30,201 bases of DNA. Source: Anaerolineales bacterium (GTDB lineage Bacteria; Chloroflexota; Anaerolineae; Anaerolineales; UBA4823). Position numbers and translations under genes: made by a program. The stretch lies in NCBI GenBank assembly GCA_016932955.1, contig JAFGBV010000083.1:1-30201 (forward strand), given 5' to 3'. Under the pieces are notes generated by a model. That model made no database searches and was not told the DNA's origin. It saw only the letters and a list, made by a program, of their open reading frames with translations. The number at the start of each line of letters is the position of its first letter. Positions within the stretch are counted from its first letter, which is position 1. This document shows positions 6,881 to 14,737 of this stretch, one piece after another.

Positions 6881-8373
6881 ACATCCTCGCCGCCCAATAC
6901 CTCGAGAGTGTTCCATCCGGTCTCACACCAGAGCAGGCACGTTCCTGCCTTCGCCACGCATTTGACATTCTCCCCCTCACGCACATCCTGCTAGGCTGGG
7001 ATGTTCCTCCAGCAATCGAGTCGGTGATCGCGGATGAAACCGCCCGGCATAGTGCCAAACTATATCAATGGCACCCTCTGCTAACTGGAGACCAGGAATC
7101 ACCGCCCGACTGGCACACTCGCAACCTGCACGGTGAACCTATCCCTGGCTATAATCATCTGCCAGAGTTCACCTTCCTCTGCCCCAATCACCCTGCGGTG
7201 GTTGATTTCATCACCGCACGCATTGAAAAAGTGGTTCAACGTAGAATTTATCATGGGTTGTTCCTCGATCGCATTCGCTTCCCATCACCCACTGCTTCTC
7301 CCGAGGATCACTTGGGCTGCTTCTGCAAACATTGCTGCCGCGCTGCCCGGGAAGCTGGTTTTGACCTGGAAGAGGTTCGCATCCAAATCAACGGAATGCT
7401 CCCGGAAAAGCAGGGACGAATCGCACTACTACAAAACCTGTTCACGCGTTTGCCAGAGGCAGATTCAAGTGTGCAAGCCTTCCTGCGCTTTCGCGCAGAT
7501 AGCATCACCCAGCGTGTGGCAGCAACCTCTTTACTGCTTAATGCCGCTGGCATAGAGGTGGGTCTCGACTGCTTCTCTCCATCTCTGGCGTGGATGGTGG
7601 GGCAAGATTTAAGAGCATTGGGCGAAATTGGCCTGTGGACCAAGATCATGACCTACCCGCGTACCTTTGGCCCAGCAGGCCTGCCGTTTGAATTACTAGG
7701 ATTGCTGGATTGGCTAACAAAATGGAATACCGGTGATGAGCTGACTACCCTGAGAGAATGCAGCGGCTTGGATCTTCCAATGTCGCGGCAAAGCATCACT
7801 GCTCTGGGTTTACCGTCTACAACAATTCATCAAGAGATTGAATTGGGTAAAAGAATGGGCGTCGAGCCGCTGCTGGCCGGGCTGGCATTGGTGGAACTAC
7901 CTGGCATTAACACAGTAAAGACAAACGATCTGAATGCCTGGAAAAATGCAGATGGGCTCGTACTTTCCTGGGATTTGTGGCATATTTCACCCAAAACTTT
8001 AAGCCGCTTGAAATCGCTCGATCTCCGCCAGCGCAACTTGCATCTCGTGCAAGTGACCCAGGCAGGCTTTTACCTCAATGCATTGATCTGGATTGCATTG
8101 GGGATTGCTAGCATAGTACAACTCTCCAACTCCAGCTCAATCAGTGCGATTGTTGTGGCAGTTTTGATCCTCGTCTATGTCGCTGTTCTGCTAGGTTTGG
8201 GATGGCTTTTAGGGAAACAGAGACGCCAGATATGGTTCCTGGCGCTGGGTGTGATCGCGGTGTCAATTGTTTTAACAATTACCGATCAATTCGGGTTGCT
8301 CGACCTGTTGGTGCTGCTGCTGAATGGGGGCTTGTTCGGTCTGCTGGTGGCTTCGCGGAAGCTTTATCATTGA
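6877..8373 (+). CDS. Membrane-anchored TIM-barrel glycosidase-like protein
   Basis: This 498-residue protein has about 390 residues of barrel-like sequence and a C-terminal membrane block. The N-terminal part carries features of hypothetical glycosyl-hydrolase-like proteins (GHL10/DUF4015 style): GLFLDRIRFPSP (128-138), with an acid/base-like Asp-Arg, then the cysteine cluster CFCKHCC (148-154), and later LFLD/LDCFSPS and TKIMTYPRTFGPAG. After about residue 405 there are four hydrophobic segments (ALIWIALGIASIV, AIVVAVLILVYVAVLLGLGWLL, IWFLALGVIAVSIVLTI, LLDLLVLLLNGGLFGLLVA). There is no N-terminal signal peptide, so the barrel is probably cytosolic, unlike its lipoprotein neighbour; this makes the pairing odd. 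The gene starts inside the previous stop (ATGA). It ends exactly where the opposite-strand acetyltransferase ends, with the two stops forming TGATCA. Enzymatic role unproven. Confidence 0.62.
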   Translation: MNILAAQYLESVPSGLTPEQARSCLRHAFDILPLTHILLGWDVPPAIESVIADETARHSAKLYQWHPLLTGDQESPPDWHTRNLHGEPIPGYNHLPEFTFLCPNHPAVVDFITARIEKVVQRRIYHGLFLDRIRFPSPTASPEDHLGCFCKHCCRAAREAGFDLEEVRIQINGMLPEKQGRIALLQNLFTRLPEADSSVQAFLRFRADSITQRVAATSLLLNAAGIEVGLDCFSPSLAWMVGQDLRALGEIGLWTKIMTYPRTFGPAGLPFELLGLLDWLTKWNTGDELTTLRECSGLDLPMSRQSITALGLPSTTIHQEIELGKRMGVEPLLAGLALVELPGINTVKTNDLNAWKNADGLVLSWDLWHISPKTLSRLKSLDLRQRNLHLVQVTQAGFYLNALIWIALGIASIVQLSNSSSISAIVVAVLILVYVAVLLGLGWLLGKQRRQIWFLALGVIAVSIVLTITDQFGLLDLLVLLLNGGLFGLLVASRKLYH

Positions 8374-8970
8374 TCAAACAAAAACTCGTGCTTTTCCTTC
8401 ACGAGAAGCCTCCCACTCACTACGCATTAATCCATAATACAGCGTTCCGCCGATTCGACCATCAGGTCCAGGCTTCCTGTGGTGAAGATGTCCCTCCCGG
8501 ATGAATCCACAGCGCTCCAAAACCCGGTAACTGCGAATATTCTGATCATCACATTCCGCGGAGAGGCGCATCGCCCCCAATCTTTCAAAACAAAAACGCG
8601 TCACCGTACGCACCGCCTCGGTAACGTAACCATGGCCTTCGTTAGCGACATCCGCTATGTAACCAATGGTGAAAGCAGGCGGCTCCAAACCGAGCGGTCC
8701 AATATAAATCTGCCCCACCCATTCGTTCGTCTGCTTGCGGAACATACCTAGAAAGAAATACTCACGATGCTCCCAAGCCGCGGCCATCTCGCACACTACC
8801 CTCTCAGCATGCGCCTCATCTTTCAGCGAGCAGAGTGCATTGCGCGCCTCATAGCGCGCCAGGTGCCGGCGATTGCGCAAGCTAGAAGCGTAGTACATTG
8901 CACCATCGCCAGCATGGTATGGACGCAGAATGAGGCGCTCGGTCTCAAGATATTCAGGAAGATTATGCAA
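8374..8970 (-). CDS. GNAT-family N-acetyltransferase (RimJ/RimL type)
   Basis: This 198-residue Acetyltransf_3-type enzyme transfers acetyl from acetyl-CoA to an amine. It begins with the diagnostic LETERLILRPYHAGD. It contains the beta4 segment FTIGYIADVANEGHGYVTEA, with the acetyl-CoA loop in the form NEGHGYVTEAV, then CFERLGAMRLSAECDDQNIRSYRVLERCGFIREG, typical of RimJ/RimL, SpeG-like and antibiotic-modifying members. The Q/R-x-x-G-x-G/A signature is changed to NEGHGY, still compatible with cofactor binding. The protein or small-molecule substrate cannot be deduced. The ATG at 8970 has only a poor ribosome site (GGAG far upstream). A separate promoter lies upstream, so it is monocistronic. 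Confidence 0.88.
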   Translation of the reverse strand: MHNLPEYLETERLILRPYHAGDGAMYYASSLRNRRHLARYEARNALCSLKDEAHAERVVCEMAAAWEHREYFFLGMFRKQTNEWVGQIYIGPLGLEPPAFTIGYIADVANEGHGYVTEAVRTVTRFCFERLGAMRLSAECDDQNIRSYRVLERCGFIREGHLHHRKPGPDGRIGGTLYYGLMRSEWEASREGKARVFV

Positions 8971-9010
8971 TAAACGATCGATAATTCACTCCGGTAAAAT
9001 CGATGTGTCC

Positions 9011-9038
9011 AGTATATATCATTCTCTTGATACGTCAA
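9011..9038 (-). promoter_or_regulatory. Promoter of the GNAT gene
   Basis: Minus-strand -35 TTGACG (9038-9033), 16-bp spacer, -10 TATACT (9016-9011). It predicts a leader of about 35 nt. Overlapping small palindromes occur just upstream (CATCAG-GAAT-CTGATG, 9048-9063); their role is unknown. Confidence 0.6.
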
Positions 9039-9110
9039 GCAATTCCCATCAGGAATCTGATGTTTCTGCATCCCTGTCATCATTCGTAGATATCAGTGTC
9101 ATTCGTCATA

Positions 9111-9145
9111 TTCACAGAATCGAATATATGGGTACAATATATTCG
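9111..9145 (+). promoter_or_regulatory. Promoter with overlapping palindromic operator
   Basis: Plus-strand -35 TTCACA (9111-9116), 16-bp spacer, -10 TACAAT (9133-9138). A perfect dyad with 9-bp arms, CGAATATAT-GGGTACA-ATATATTCG (9121-9145), covers the -10 region. AT-rich dyads in this position are typical for ArsR-family autoregulators, and an ArsR-like scrap follows at once. Confidence 0.6.
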
Positions 9146-9156
9146 GGAACTTGAAT

Positions 9157-9306
9157 ATGAAGTTATATATTTCTCAGCACCTGATGGCGCTACGCCAAGC
9201 GGAGATCTTGCAAGATCGTCGCGATGGTGGTGGGTGTGTTCACAGTAGAAGTGATCCGCGTGCTTATGCAACCGGATATGGCTGGTTAATCGCCGCCAGG
9301 AGTTAA
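9157..9306 (+). pseudogene. Fragment of an ArsR-family regulator (recognition helix only)
   Basis: A 49-codon frame from ATG 9157 to TAA 9304-9306 reads, after four residues, ISQHLMALRQAEILQDRRDG. This is the recognition helix and start of the beta wing of ArsR-type winged-helix repressors (consensus vSqHLkvLReaGLv..rReG). The segment that should precede it (dimer helix and first HTH helix) is missing, and the sequence loses family character after RSDPRA. The start codon lies immediately behind the promoter/operator, as if a deletion had joined the promoter to the middle of the gene. I consider it non-functional as a repressor. A tiny intact gene of another kind is the alternative. Confidence 0.5.
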
Positions 9307-9310
9307 CTGC

Positions 9311-9607
9311 ATGAAACCTCTCTGGATCACTATCGACGAAAACGGGAACCTTGCCATCGACCCTCAAACACGCGCCCACTTGGGACTAAATCCCGGTGCA
9401 CGATTGCGCCTCGAGGCAGGCGAAAATTACCTGCTGCTACACCGTCCAATCACCCAATTAGCAAAGATATACATTGAGCCAACCAACCAGTGCAACTTGA
9501 ACTGTGTGACCTGCATTCGTAACACCTGGGATGAGCCGATGGGGATGATGACGGCAGAAACCGCCGAAGTGAGCACCTGGCTGGCTAACGCAATGATGGA
9601 GGCGTAG
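9311..9607 (+). pseudogene. Truncated radical SAM protein (tungsten-oxidoreductase maturase-like N terminus)
   Basis: A 98-codon frame with AGGAG 9 nt before the ATG. Residues 1-46 look like an AbrB/SpoVT-like swapped-hairpin N-terminal domain (WITIDENGNLAIDPQ, then LGLNPGARLRLEAGENYLLL). Then IYIEPTNQCNLNCVTCIRNTWDEPMG carries the radical SAM CxxxCxxC cluster site (Cys61, 65, 68). This combination resembles the N terminus of the radical SAM maturase that accompanies tungsten aldehyde:ferredoxin oxidoreductases. The full protein should be several hundred residues; here it stops after 98, with residues past about 85 no longer family-like. No barrel, SPASM segment or oxidoreductase gene follows. 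The end of the reading frame is therefore a deletion/frameshift relic, though a short peptide may still be translated. The family subtype is from memory of the group and less certain than the radical SAM call. Confidence 0.6.
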
Positions 9608-9640
9608 CCCCTCTACTAACTATGGAAACTCGATGGCATT

Positions 9641-10552
9641 TTAATGGATCTGTTGCTCAGGCCTGTTCGAAACTTTAGATAACCAGGCCTGGGCAGTATC
9701 GCTCTCCAGAGTCATCTCGATGTCTTCTGCAAAGCTCCCCATTCTCAAGTGCACAATTACATCCTGCCACTTGGCGTTTGGCCTGGTCTCCGTCCCCGCC
9801 ACCCAGGCCCTTGGGCAGATTGTAATAAACCAACCGTAGGATGTAGCACTTGTATTACCTTCGTGCATCAAAATCAGATTTTTTTCAGTCAGTGCAAGCA
9901 CACTGGCTGGCGCTACCAGGCGCTGAAAAATGTACAAGACTGGCTTGTAGATGCGGGGCTGGAAAACAAAGCCAGATAAACGTTCCCCACGCTGAAGTGC
10001 ATAAATCCGCAAGCCGTTCCCAAACTTGTAAGATCGCTGACCAAGCTCATCCAGGAGTTCAGCAGTTTGATCCCCCATCGATTCCTGCATCCCCATCCCT
10101 GCACCCCATCCCAAGCGCAGGAAACGCTGCAGAACTGGTTTCAGTAAATCATGGGCAACCGTGTTGTACTCCACTATGATGCTTGTCAAGACATCATGGT
10201 CAACCCCAAACAATTCCAGCCTGCCATAGAGCAGGATCAGGATATTGCGCACATAGAATAATTGATCACCGCGCAAACTCTTCATCTGCCCAGCCATCTC
10301 TGGATTGGCATCCGCCTGAACGTGTACCACCCGGTCGTCTGTGAAGAGCAAAGCCTGCTCAGGCACACGATGCATATCTCCTCGGCCGCCAAGTTTCTTG
10401 GGCTGTATTTGCGCTGGAACGACAAATATCATTTCCAGTGGCTCATCCGGTTCTAGCGCCTGGCAGGCCAACAAGCGTAAATTTTCTGGCATTTCCTCCA
10501 GGCTGGCAGCTCGATATGGGTGTTCCGCGCGTCTACGAATAGGGGCTGGCAT
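9641..10552 (-). CDS. Conserved-looking protein of unknown function
   Basis: This 303-residue soluble protein has no signal peptide or membrane helix. I do not recognise the family. The N-terminal half includes LEPDEPLEMIFVVPAQ and PEQALLFTDDRVVHVQAD, a pattern like a PH-type (bPH) domain that turns protein abundance or lipid state into a read-out strand. Later come FYVRNILILLYGRLELFGVD, YKPVLYIFQRLVAPASVLALTEKNLILMHEG, another strand-rich PH-like stretch, and WQDVIVHLRMGSFAEDIEMTL. Two similar 'T(D/E)(D/K)(R/N)(V/L)' strands suggest an internal duplication of the PH-like unit. The ATG at 10552 has no ribosome site but sits about 7 nt after a -10 box, consistent with a leaderless transcript. 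The gene is convergent with the radical SAM relic. Confidence 0.65.
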   Translation of the reverse strand: MPAPIRRRAEHPYRAASLEEMPENLRLLACQALEPDEPLEMIFVVPAQIQPKKLGGRGDMHRVPEQALLFTDDRVVHVQADANPEMAGQMKSLRGDQLFYVRNILILLYGRLELFGVDHDVLTSIIVEYNTVAHDLLKPVLQRFLRLGWGAGMGMQESMGDQTAELLDELGQRSYKFGNGLRIYALQRGERLSGFVFQPRIYKPVLYIFQRLVAPASVLALTEKNLILMHEGNTSATSYGWFITICPRAWVAGTETRPNAKWQDVIVHLRMGSFAEDIEMTLESDTAQAWLSKVSNRPEQQIH

Positions 10553-10559
10553 GAGCTAC

Positions 10560-10588
10560 ATTGTATGCCTCAGAGATACAATCGTCAA
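10560..10588 (-). promoter_or_regulatory. Promoter for a probably leaderless transcript
   Basis: Minus-strand -35 TTGACG (10588-10583), exact 17-bp spacer, -10 TACAAT (10565-10560). The ATG begins at 10552, where transcription is expected to start, so the mRNA would have no 5' leader. Confidence 0.6.
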
Positions 10589-10660
10589 GCGAAATACTCA
10601 GAATAACATCACCGTTATGATAAAATTTTGCCACACCATGCTTATCAAATGGATCACAAC

Positions 10661-12700
10661 ATGAAAAACAAATTAGCCAATGAAAATTCCCCATATTTAT
10701 TACAGCACGCCGATAACCCGGTAAACTGGTATCCATGGGGGCCAGAGGCGTTGGAAAAAGCACGGGCCGAGGATAAGCCCATCTTTCTGAGCATCGGATA
10801 CACTGCCTGCCACTGGTGCCATGTGATGGCGCACGAGTCGTTTGAAGATGCCATCACTGCCGACCTGATGAACGAGCACTTCATCAACATCAAGGTTGAC
10901 CGCGAGGAACGTCCAGATCTGGACAGCATTTATATGAGTGCAGTGGTGGCAATGACGGGCCAGGGTGGGTGGCCAATGAGTGTGTTCCTCACGCCCAATA
11001 TGCAGCCTTTCTTCGGGGGCACTTATTTTCCACCGGCGCGTCGATACAACATGCCATCTTTCCGCGAGGTATTGCAGACTATCATCCGGCTTTGGCGCGA
11101 TGAGCGGGAACAGATTATAAACTCCAGCCTTGAGATCATGCGACATTTAGAGCAGCAGAACACCGCTGCGCTCCAGCCACTCGCCTTGCAGGCCAATCTG
11201 CAAGACCAGGCTACTCTGGCATTGGCACAAGCCTACGATTGGAAACATGGCGGCTGGGGGCAGGCGCCGAAATTTCCCCAGCCCATGACTATCGAATATC
11301 TGCTCCTGCGCGCAAACCAAGGGGACAAAATGGCTTTGGAGATGGCGCTCCATGCGCTGCGAGCGATGGCAAGAGGCGGGATGTATGATGTGGTAGGTGG
11401 AGGCTTTGCACGCTACAGCACCGATAACAAGTGGCTTATCCCACACTTCGAGAAAATGCTCTATGATAATGCCCAATTGGCGCTGGCATACCTGCATGCT
11501 TACCTGCTGACCGGCGCAGCTGACCTACGCCAGGTGTGCGAGGAGACACTGGATTTTACCCTGCATGAAATGACCAATGCCCAGGGCGGATTTTACGCCA
11601 GCCTGGATGCCGATAGTGAGGGCGAGGAAGGGCGCTTTTACACATGGACAGCAGAAGAGATTGCAGATGCACTGGCAAACGAGCAAGATTCTGCATTCTT
11701 TACAGCAGCCTATGGCGTGACTGCAAGTGGGAATTTTGATCAGCGCACCGTACTACAGCGTTTAATGGACGATGATGCCCTGGCAGAGCGGTTCAGGATG
11801 CGGAAGGAAACGGTGCGCCCCCTGCTCTCCCGCCTGCACCAGCGCTTGCTGGCACATCGAGGGCAGCGGGTGCGGCCTGTAACAGACGACAAAGTGCTCA
11901 CTGCCTGGAATGGGCTGATGTTGCGGGCAATGGCCGAAGCAGGGCGCTACCTGGGACGCACGGACTATACCAACGCGGCTATACGCAACGGACAATTTCT
12001 CCTCTCAGAATTGTATTGCGAAGGCTATCTAAAACGATCCTGGCGTGAAGGTGTAGCCCGTCACAACGCCTTGTTGGAGGATCATGCCGCGCTGGTATTG
12101 GGCTTGCTTGCCCTCTACCAGACGGATGCACAGGTACGCTGGTTCTCTGCTGCACTGGAGCTGACCCAGGCAATGGTTTTGCGCTTTGTAGATCCCGCCG
12201 GAGGATTCTTCGACACCAGCAATGATCATGAACGGCTGCTGCTACGCCCCAAAGATCTACAGGATAATGCCACACCCTGCGGCAGCTCGCTGGCAGCTAT
12301 GGCTCTGCTGCAAATGTCAGCTTATACAGGCAATGGTGAGTGGCGTGATACCGCCGAGGCGATGCTGGCCAGCATCCAGAGCCTGACTGTGCGCTACCCC
12401 ACCGCTTTCGGTCAGTGGCTGAGCGCGGCGCACCTCGTTTTTACCCCAATCCTGGAAGTGGCTATCGTAGGTACTCTGGACGATCCTCAAACCCAGGCTT
12501 TCACCAAATTGCTGTGGAAGAAGTACCGCCCAGAGATGGTAGTTGCTGTAGCACCTGTTCCCCTGCCAGAAGGATGCCCCGCTTTGCTGGACGGGCGCGG
12601 TCTTTTGAATGGGCAGCCAACAGCTTACGTTTGCCAGAAATTCACCTGCCAAGCACCAGTCAACACAGCAGATGCGTTAGCAAAGCAATTGGGGGATTAG
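10661..12700 (+). CDS. YyaL-type thioredoxin-domain (DUF255) protein
   Basis: This 679-residue protein belongs to the YyaL/SSP411 (spermatogenesis-associated 20-like) family. It opens with the family's invariant start [22 protein letters not shown]. An N-terminal thioredoxin-fold domain with a CHWCHVM motif (50-56) and the cis-Pro-like segment [11 protein letters not shown] follows. The remaining ~500 residues form an alpha/alpha six-hairpin barrel related to glycosidases (e.g. [59 protein letters not shown]). The family's activity is not established; a redox or N-acyl-glucosamine epimerase-like role has been guessed from folds. I chose the ATG at 10661, where homology begins; the frame extends to a TTG at 10628 and an ATG at 10649. 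None of these has a good ribosome site. It converges with the next gene, with one base between stops. Confidence 0.92.
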   Translation: MKNKLANENSPYLLQHADNPVNWYPWGPEALEKARAEDKPIFLSIGYTACHWCHVMAHESFEDAITADLMNEHFINIKVDREERPDLDSIYMSAVVAMTGQGGWPMSVFLTPNMQPFFGGTYFPPARRYNMPSFREVLQTIIRLWRDEREQIINSSLEIMRHLEQQNTAALQPLALQANLQDQATLALAQAYDWKHGGWGQAPKFPQPMTIEYLLLRANQGDKMALEMALHALRAMARGGMYDVVGGGFARYSTDNKWLIPHFEKMLYDNAQLALAYLHAYLLTGAADLRQVCEETLDFTLHEMTNAQGGFYASLDADSEGEEGRFYTWTAEEIADALANEQDSAFFTAAYGVTASGNFDQRTVLQRLMDDDALAERFRMRKETVRPLLSRLHQRLLAHRGQRVRPVTDDKVLTAWNGLMLRAMAEAGRYLGRTDYTNAAIRNGQFLLSELYCEGYLKRSWREGVARHNALLEDHAALVLGLLALYQTDAQVRWFSAALELTQAMVLRFVDPAGGFFDTSNDHERLLLRPKDLQDNATPCGSSLAAMALLQMSAYTGNGEWRDTAEAMLASIQSLTVRYPTAFGQWLSAAHLVFTPILEVAIVGTLDDPQTQAFTKLLWKKYRPEMVVAVAPVPLPEGCPALLDGRGLLNGQPTAYVCQKFTCQAPVNTADALAKQLGD

Positions 12701-12701
12701 C

Positions 12702-13262
12702 TCAGAATACGAATGGGATGAACATCCTGGTATGTTGCATGTATTCCACATACTGCCCTCCAAAATACCGAATATTCTCGTTTTCTTCCAACTTTGCCGT
12801 TGCAAAGAGAAATAGCGTGCAAGTCAGAGCCAGGATTCCATCCAACACAGACGGAGATTTAAAATAAAAACCCCAGGCTAGGAATAGAAGTGAACTATAC
12901 AGGGGATGACGGATGTAGCGGTAAGCGCCGATGGTGACCAGGCGAGCAGTTTTCTCCAATCCCAGCATGGGTGAGTCATCGCGGTGCGAATTCTGCGCGC
13001 CAATTTTATGCAGCAGGATCATCCCGTGGATGACCAGGTAGAGGGAGATGATCAGCATTGCCCACGAGATAAGCTGATGCCACGCCAGGGGGGTTTCAAA
13101 CCAGGTCCGTAAATTAAGCACCAGCATTACAAGCAGGATTTCCCAGGCAAAGAAACGGTAGAAACCGTGAGAGCGCATGTGGGGTAAAGAGAGGTGCGAA
13201 ATATAAACCAAGAAAGCAGTGCCGGCCACAAATATTGCGATTGCAATCGGGTCCATATCCAT
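12702..13262 (-). CDS. Isoprenylcysteine carboxyl methyltransferase-like membrane protein
   Basis: This 186-residue protein has about five hydrophobic segments, and its C-terminal half has the signature of the ICMT/PEMT/NnrU group: LVTIGAYRYIRHPLYSSLLF, then an acidic EE motif (AKLEENENIRYFGGQYVEYM) near the end. In the family these residues bind S-adenosylmethionine at the membrane face. In bacteria such proteins methylate lipids or unknown small molecules rather than prenylated proteins; the substrate here is unknown. The ATG at 13262 lacks a ribosome site and lies 6 nt after a TACAAT -10-like box, so it may be leaderless; the in-frame ATG two codons on is an alternative. It is transcribed divergently from the PadR operon. 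Confidence 0.85.
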   Translation of the reverse strand: MDMDPIAIAIFVAGTAFLVYISHLSLPHMRSHGFYRFFAWEILLVMLVLNLRTWFETPLAWHQLISWAMLIISLYLVIHGMILLHKIGAQNSHRDDSPMLGLEKTARLVTIGAYRYIRHPLYSSLLFLAWGFYFKSPSVLDGILALTCTLFLFATAKLEENENIRYFGGQYVEYMQHTRMFIPFVF

Positions 13263-13299
13263 GCGGGCATTGTATCATGAGCGGACATATTACAAATGA

Positions 13300-13328
13300 T
13301 TGACAAAGCGCACAATTTAATGTAATAT
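13300..13328 (+). promoter_or_regulatory. Promoter of the PadR redox operon
   Basis: Plus-strand -35 TTGACA (13300-13305), 17-bp spacer, -10 TAATAT (13323-13328). Predicted start near 13335, about 40 nt before the PadR ATG; GGAG at 13363-13366 is the ribosome site. Confidence 0.8.
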
Positions 13329-13346
13329 ACGACGTATATAATATTA
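13323..13346. promoter_or_regulatory. Nested AT-rich palindromes, putative PadR operator
   Basis: ATATAC-GAC-GTATAT (13325-13339) lies within TAATAT...ATATTA (13323-13346). The dyads cover the -10 box and start site of the padR-like gene, where an autorepressor would block polymerase. Confidence 0.6.
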
Positions 13347-13374
13347 GCTTAATCATATATATGGAGCATCCAAT

Positions 13375-13932
13375 ATGTCACTCGACCATGCAATCCTGGG
13401 TTTCTTGAGCTATATGCCCTTCTCGGGCTATGACTTAAAGAAGCTATTTGACACCTCTGTGCAGCATTTCTGGCCGGCAGATCAGAGCCAGATCTACCGC
13501 ACCCTGGCGCGGCTGACCGAGCAGGGCTTTGTGGAAATGGAAAAGATCGAACAAACTACCCGACCCGATCGCAAGGTATATCACATTACCGAGGCTGGCC
13601 ACCAGGAATTGATTCGTTGGCTGAGCCTGCCCCCCCCGATGGATGCCCCGCGTAGCGCTCCGCTGGTACAGGTATTCTTCCTCGGGCAACTCTCCGATGA
13701 GAATATATTGACCAAGTTCGAAGGATTCGCCGCCATCATGCGCGCAATCCTGAACCAATATGATCAGATCCCAGAACAAATCGAGCGCTATAAAGCTGAG
13801 ATCAACTCGCCACGCGAGCATTTCTTCTGGATGCTTACCCTGGATAATGGGTTGCGCAATATGCGTGCCAACCTGGAGTGGGCTGAAAATGTGATCACCC
13901 AAATCAAACAGGGGCAGATGCCTCCAAGATAA
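13375..13932 (+). CDS. PadR-family transcriptional regulator
   Basis: This 185-residue regulator carries the PadR winged-helix domain at residues 1-85: LDHAILGFLSYMPFSGYDLKK, FWPADQSQIYRTLARLTEQGFVE and the wing RKVYHITEAGHQELIRWL. A Vir_act_alpha_C-type helical dimerisation domain of about 95 residues follows. PadR proteins usually repress their own operon and a neighbouring detoxification or transport gene when no ligand is present. The ATG has GGAG 8 nt upstream and the promoter carries matching dyads. It is followed after 11 bp by the polyferredoxin gene, so it almost certainly controls the redox genes downstream. The ligand is unknown. Confidence 0.93.
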   Translation: MSLDHAILGFLSYMPFSGYDLKKLFDTSVQHFWPADQSQIYRTLARLTEQGFVEMEKIEQTTRPDRKVYHITEAGHQELIRWLSLPPPMDAPRSAPLVQVFFLGQLSDENILTKFEGFAAIMRAILNQYDQIPEQIERYKAEINSPREHFFWMLTLDNGLRNMRANLEWAENVITQIKQGQMPPR

Positions 13933-13943
13933 AGGAGTTCACC

Positions 13944-14708
13944 TTGCTTCGCCAACTTCCCCTTCGCCAGCGTATCCGTAAAGCTCTCGTCTTCACAACT
14001 TTTCTGTTGTTTCCGGTAATCATGAATTTTTTATCACCCTACGTGATCATCGATGGCGCGGCGAATGGCATCGTCAATGGTAGCCTGGTCATGTTTGGGC
14101 TGATGTTTGTCTCGTCCATTTTCCTTGGCCGCTTATGGTGTGGGTGGGCTTGCCCCGGTGGTGGTATGCAAGAGATTGCCGAGCCGATCAACGATCAAAC
14201 GATTAATCGACGCAAGCTGGATTGGATCAAGTGGCTGATCTGGATTCCTTGGATCAGCCTGATCATCTGGCTGGCAATTCGCGCCGGTGGTTACCAAACA
14301 GTTAACCTGCTGTACCATACACAAAACGGCATCTCTGTCGCCGGCACAACTGATCGCCCGATCATCTTTGCTTATCTGATCTATTACATTGTGATCGCGC
14401 TCTTTGTTGGATTGGCTGTTTTTGTGGGTCGTCGGGCTGGCTGCCACACCATTTGCTGGATGGCACCCTTTATGATCATCGGGCGCTGGATTCGCAACCG
14501 CTTTGGCTGGCCCTCGCTGCGGCTGGTGGCAGACCCGTCAGCCTGTGCAGATTGTAAGAAATGCACCAGTAACTGCCCGATGAGCCTGGACGTGAACGGG
14601 ATGGTACAGCTCGGTCACATGGAAAATTCCGAATGTATCCTGTGCGGAACCTGCGTGGATAACTGCCCAAAGAGCGCAATCCGTTACTCTTTCAGCGCAG
14701 GCAAATGA
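13944..14708 (+). CDS. NapH/NosR-like membrane polyferredoxin
   Basis: This 254-residue protein has about four membrane helices and two C-terminal 4Fe-4S sites. Helices lie near 15-35, 45-65, 97-115 and 143-165. The signature WCGWACPGG (65-73, Cys66/Cys70) follows helix two and a second pair, Cys167/Cys171 (GCHTICWMAPF), follows the last helix, as in NapH/NosR/CcoG proteins. The tail has CADCKKCTSNCPM (201-212) and CILCGTCVDNCPK (231-242). Such proteins move electrons between a membrane quinol or thiol and a soluble partner; the next gene's flavodoxin-like product is a plausible partner. The start is TTG at 13944, with AAGGAG 6 nt upstream. It lacks the large NosR FMN domain. Confidence 0.9.
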   Translation: MLRQLPLRQRIRKALVFTTFLLFPVIMNFLSPYVIIDGAANGIVNGSLVMFGLMFVSSIFLGRLWCGWACPGGGMQEIAEPINDQTINRRKLDWIKWLIWIPWISLIIWLAIRAGGYQTVNLLYHTQNGISVAGTTDRPIIFAYLIYYIVIALFVGLAVFVGRRAGCHTICWMAPFMIIGRWIRNRFGWPSLRLVADPSACADCKKCTSNCPMSLDVNGMVQLGHMENSECILCGTCVDNCPKSAIRYSFSAGK

Positions 14709-14737
14709 TCATCATGAAGAAGATATGAGGTGACGCA

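Noticed and set aside
8368..8376. TGATCA formed by two abutting convergent stop codons
   Set aside because: A palindrome arises automatically when TGA meets its opposite-strand TCA; no sign of a functional site.
9080..9379. Minus-strand 99-codon frame across the ArsR/radical SAM relic
   Set aside because: His/Ser/Arg-rich with no recognisable pattern; it runs antisense to the better supported relics.
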